Assembly: GCA_030639555.1 (NCBI GenBank)
Contig: DAOWCM010000109.1
Span: 1 to 7,269 of the forward strand
Origin: Candidatus Eiseniibacteriota bacterium
GTDB taxonomy: Bacteria > Joyebacterota > Joyebacteria > Joyebacterales > Joyebacteraceae
Direction of reading: 5' to 3'
DNA length: 7,269 nt
Shown here: piece by piece, positions 5,417 to 7,269 of the stretch
Numbering within the stretch: position 1 is the first letter of the stretch
Layout: every line of letters starts with the position of its first letter
The notes under the pieces: model-generated
What the model was told of the DNA's origin: nothing
Seen by the model: the letters and a program-made list of their open reading frames with translations, nothing else
Databases searched by the model: none
Program-made: the position numbers and the translations under genes

Positions 5417-6601
5417 TCACGGTCTCTCCGTCACCACCGCTACCGCCGTGCTGGATATCGCCAGCCCCTCGCCCTCGGGGCCCGTGCCTTCGGTGGTGGT
5501 GGCCTTGACCGAGACACTCTCGATGTCGAGTCCGAGGGCCAGGGCGAGCGAACGCCTCATCTCGAGCACGTGTGGTGCGAGCTTCGGCGCCTCCGCCACG
5601 ACGGTCACATCGACGTTGACGACCCGGCATCGCTTCTCGCGCACGATCTCGACGACCTTCCCGAGAAGCAGCAGGCTTGAGATGTCCTTGTACTCGGGGT
5701 CGCCGGGCGGGAAATGAACGCCGATGTCGCCCTCGGCGACCGCGCCCAGAAGCGCGTCGCAGATGGCGTGCGTGGCGACGTCCGCGTCGGAGTGACCGTC
5801 CAAGCCCTTCGCGAACGGGATGGTGACACCGCAGAGCACCAGGTCCCTGCCCTCGACCAGGCGGTGCGTGTCGCTTCCCGTTCCGGCGCGGTAGCCAGGT
5901 CCCAGGCCCCGTCGGCAGTTGGCGACGACCGAGGCGAGCTCAAGGTCGACGGGCGTTGTTATCTTGAAGTTGCCGGGCTCGCCCGGGACGACGGCCACGG
6001 ATCTGCCAGTGAGCTCGACCGCACGGGCATCGTCAGTCACGTCAGCTCCCTCGAGCTCCCGGTAGGCCTGCTCGATGATCTCTCTCCTGAACCCCTGCGG
6101 GGTCTGAGCCAGACCGAGCGCGCTTCTATCGAGCGTCTCCGTCACCGCATCGTCGCGTACGAGCTTCACGGTGTCCGGCACGGAGATGACGGGCACGGCG
6201 GCACCGTGCTCGCGCGCCGCGGCGATCACGCGCTCCGTGAGGCCGGGGGACGCGAACGGCCGGGCGGCGTCGTGTATCAGCACGATGTCAATGTTGTCCG
6301 AGAGAATCTCGAGCCCGCGCGCGACGGAATCCTGCCGCCTCTCGCCTCCGGTGACGGGGATGACGCGCGTGCCCCTGAAGATCAGGTCTGCAGAGGCGCC
6401 GGCGGCGCGGAGTATCGTCTTCACCGTGCCGACGAAATCGGGCAGCGTGACTATCGCAACCTCGTCCGAGTGCGGAAGCACGCTCTCGAGCGCGAGGAAG
6501 AACATGGGGTCTGGTCCCAGGGGCAGGAACTGCTTGGGGAAGATGGCACCGATGCGCTCCGACGAGCCCGCCGCTACGAGAATCGTACCTACCCCGGCCA
6601 C
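5417..6601 (-). CDS. ispDF: Bifunctional IspDF (MEP cytidylyltransferase + MECDP synthase)
   Basis: A fusion of two MEP-pathway enzymes making isoprenoid precursors: IspD activates methylerythritol phosphate with CTP, and IspF cyclises the later CDP-ME 2-phosphate to MEcPP. Numbering from the GTG at 6601 (394 residues), the IspD half (about 1-230) shows LVAAGSSERIG (8-18), PKQF (22-25), IHDAARP (109-115), QTPQGF (166-171) and TDDA (189-192). The IspF half (about 237-394) shows GSDTHRL (242-248) with zinc ligands Asp244 and His246, GHSDAD (269-274) with His270, APKLAPH and KATTTEG (366-372). Both halves look intact. An in-frame GTG at 6607 would overlap the radA stop as GTGA, but GGAGG would then be only 1 base away; from 6601 the spacing is 7, so I prefer 6601. 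Fused IspDF occurs in several bacterial groups and is not diagnostic. Confidence 0.95.
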   Translation of the reverse strand: MAGVGTILVAAGSSERIGAIFPKQFLPLGPDPMFFLALESVLPHSDEVAIVTLPDFVGTVKTILRAAGASADLIFRGTRVIPVTGGERRQDSVARGLEILSDNIDIVLIHDAARPFASPGLTERVIAAAREHGAAVPVISVPDTVKLVRDDAVTETLDRSALGLAQTPQGFRREIIEQAYRELEGADVTDDARAVELTGRSVAVVPGEPGNFKITTPVDLELASVVANCRRGLGPGYRAGTGSDTHRLVEGRDLVLCGVTIPFAKGLDGHSDADVATHAICDALLGAVAEGDIGVHFPPGDPEYKDISSLLLLGKVVEIVREKRCRVVNVDVTVVAEAPKLAPHVLEMRRSLALALGLDIESVSVKATTTEGTGPEGEGLAISSTAVAVVTERP

Positions 6602-6603
6602 CG

Positions 6604-7269
6604 TCACGCCTCCTTCGTCTGCGCGGGCACCTTCTCCGCGCGCCCGCCCTGCCGCGACCCGAGGAGGACGTCAATGGCCTCGCCAAGTGTGCGGACCTCG
6701 ACGAACTCGACGCCCTTGGGGCGCTCTTCCTTCGGGAGCGCGTGTCGAGGCAGGACGATGCGCGAGTACCCGAGCCGCGAGGCCTCCTGTGCTCTCTTGC
6801 CGGCCTGCGTCACCCGCCGGACCTCCCCGCCAAGTCCTATCTCGCCGAAGACCGCCGTGCGCTCGTCCACGGGCACGTCCCAGTAGCTCGATGCGACGGC
6901 CAGGGCGACGCCGAGGTCGGCGGCCGGCTCCTCGACCTTCACACCCCCGGCAACACTGACGAAGATGTCGCGGTTGCCGAGACTTAAGCCCCCCCTGCGT
7001 TCGAGCACCGCCAGGATGAGCGGCAGCCTCCGTCTGTCCACGCCCGTGCTCGAGCGCTGGGGCACCGCGTAGTTCGTGAGGCCCGTCAGCGCCTGTATCT
7101 CCACCATGAGCGCCCGAGTGCCCTCGACCACGCCGATGACGACCGATCCCGACGTGTTGGGAGGATCTCTGGAGACGAAGAGTCCGGAGGGGTCCGCGAC
7201 CTCGACCAGGCCGCCGGCGGTCATCTCGAAGACGCCTATCTCGTCCGTCGAGCCGTAGCGGTTCTTCAC
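6604..7269 (-). CDS. radA: DNA repair protein RadA/Sms, C-terminal half (partial)
   Basis: RadA is a RecA-like, DnaB-type ATPase that extends recombination intermediates during homologous recombination and repair. About 222 codons are visible; the N-terminal zinc finger and Walker A motif lie beyond the right edge. The first codon in the window is GTG for an internal valine, not a start. The RadA-specific motif is KNRYGS at fragment residues 2-7 (KNRFGS in most homologues), followed by TDEIGVFEM. The Lon-protease-like domain follows, roughly residues 40-205, with SGSVVIGVVEGTRALMVEIQ, EPAADLG (114-120) and FGEIGLGGEVRRV. As is normal for RadA, the position of the Lon catalytic serine is not serine (EPAAD), so no protease activity is expected. 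The stop is followed at once by ispDF, and radA carries its ribosome binding site. The operon promoter is presumably upstream of radA or earlier. Confidence 0.95.
   Translation of the reverse strand: MKNRYGSTDEIGVFEMTAGGLVEVADPSGLFVSRDPPNTSGSVVIGVVEGTRALMVEIQALTGLTNYAVPQRSSTGVDRRRLPLILAVLERRGGLSLGNRDIFVSVAGGVKVEEPAADLGVALAVASSYWDVPVDERTAVFGEIGLGGEVRRVTQAGKRAQEASRLGYSRIVLPRHALPKEERPKGVEFVEVRTLGEAIDVLLGSRQGGRAEKVPAQTKEA
6609..6615 (-). promoter_or_regulatory. Ribosome binding site deciding the ispDF start
   Basis: The minus strand reads AAGGAGG within the last codons of radA. It is 1 base from the GTG at 6607 (too close) and 7 bases from the GTG at 6601 (ideal), which favours the latter start. 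Confidence 0.6.

Noticed and set aside
5403..5630. N-terminal extension of the hgcA frame up to 5630.
   Set aside because: It overlaps the conserved IspF C-terminus in another frame, is low-complexity Arg/Gly/His, and lacks family similarity. The start at 5402 has a GGAG site.
4761..5717. 318-codon plus-strand open frame opposite hgcA and ispDF.
   Set aside because: Antisense shadow; no domain, and it crosses the hgcA-ispDF boundary.
5714..6886. 390-codon plus-strand open frame opposite ispDF and radA.
   Set aside because: It spans two well-supported genes on the other strand and has random-looking, Arg-rich composition.

Overview
The window is a compact, GC-rich stretch in which every supported gene lies on the minus strand, so transcription runs from high to low coordinates. 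Its central feature is an adjacent pair of genes that I read as hgcA and hgcB, the two genes required for methylation of inorganic mercury to methylmercury. They sit inside what otherwise looks like a housekeeping operon.

Layout in transcription order. (1) 7269-6604: C-terminal half of RadA/Sms, a DNA-repair ATPase, cut by the window edge. (2) 6601-5417: IspDF, a fused enzyme for two steps of the MEP isoprenoid pathway. (3) 5402-4317: HgcA, a membrane-anchored corrinoid protein with the diagnostic NVWCAAGK cap helix and five C-terminal membrane segments. (4) 4320-4015: HgcB, a small protein with two 4Fe-4S motifs, the CMECGAC signature and a Cys-rich tail. (5) 4006-2564: glutamyl-tRNA synthetase. 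(6) 2562-1510: D-alanine--D-alanine ligase. Junctions between these genes are 4-base overlaps or gaps of 1-14 bases, and Shine-Dalgarno sites often lie inside the preceding gene, so one co-transcribed and translationally coupled unit is likely. Its promoter must lie beyond the right edge.

A gap of about 390 bases follows (1121-1509). It holds a possible terminator-like hairpin at the ddl stop, a candidate sigma70-type promoter, and an imperfect inverted repeat overlapping that promoter's -35 box. A second unit then begins, also on the minus strand: a Wza-type outer-membrane polysaccharide export protein (1120-119), then the first 17 codons of a gene that looks like a Wzz/tyrosine-kinase chain-length regulator (53-1). 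This is the usual start of an exopolysaccharide or capsule export locus.

Organism. Peptidoglycan synthesis, an outer-membrane polysaccharide exporter, the MEP pathway and high GC indicate a Gram-negative (diderm) bacterium. HgcAB is known almost only from anaerobes, so an anaerobic or microaerobic sediment, wetland or subsurface organism is likely. The context does not look like a classical Desulfovibrio or Geobacter locus. An uncultured lineage of the FCB or a related group is my guess, but the sequence alone does not settle it.

The hgcAB genes have no regulator, arsenic or mercury resistance gene or mobile-element remnant next to them. Their base composition and start signals resemble those of their neighbours, which suggests stable integration into the operon and probably constitutive expression.
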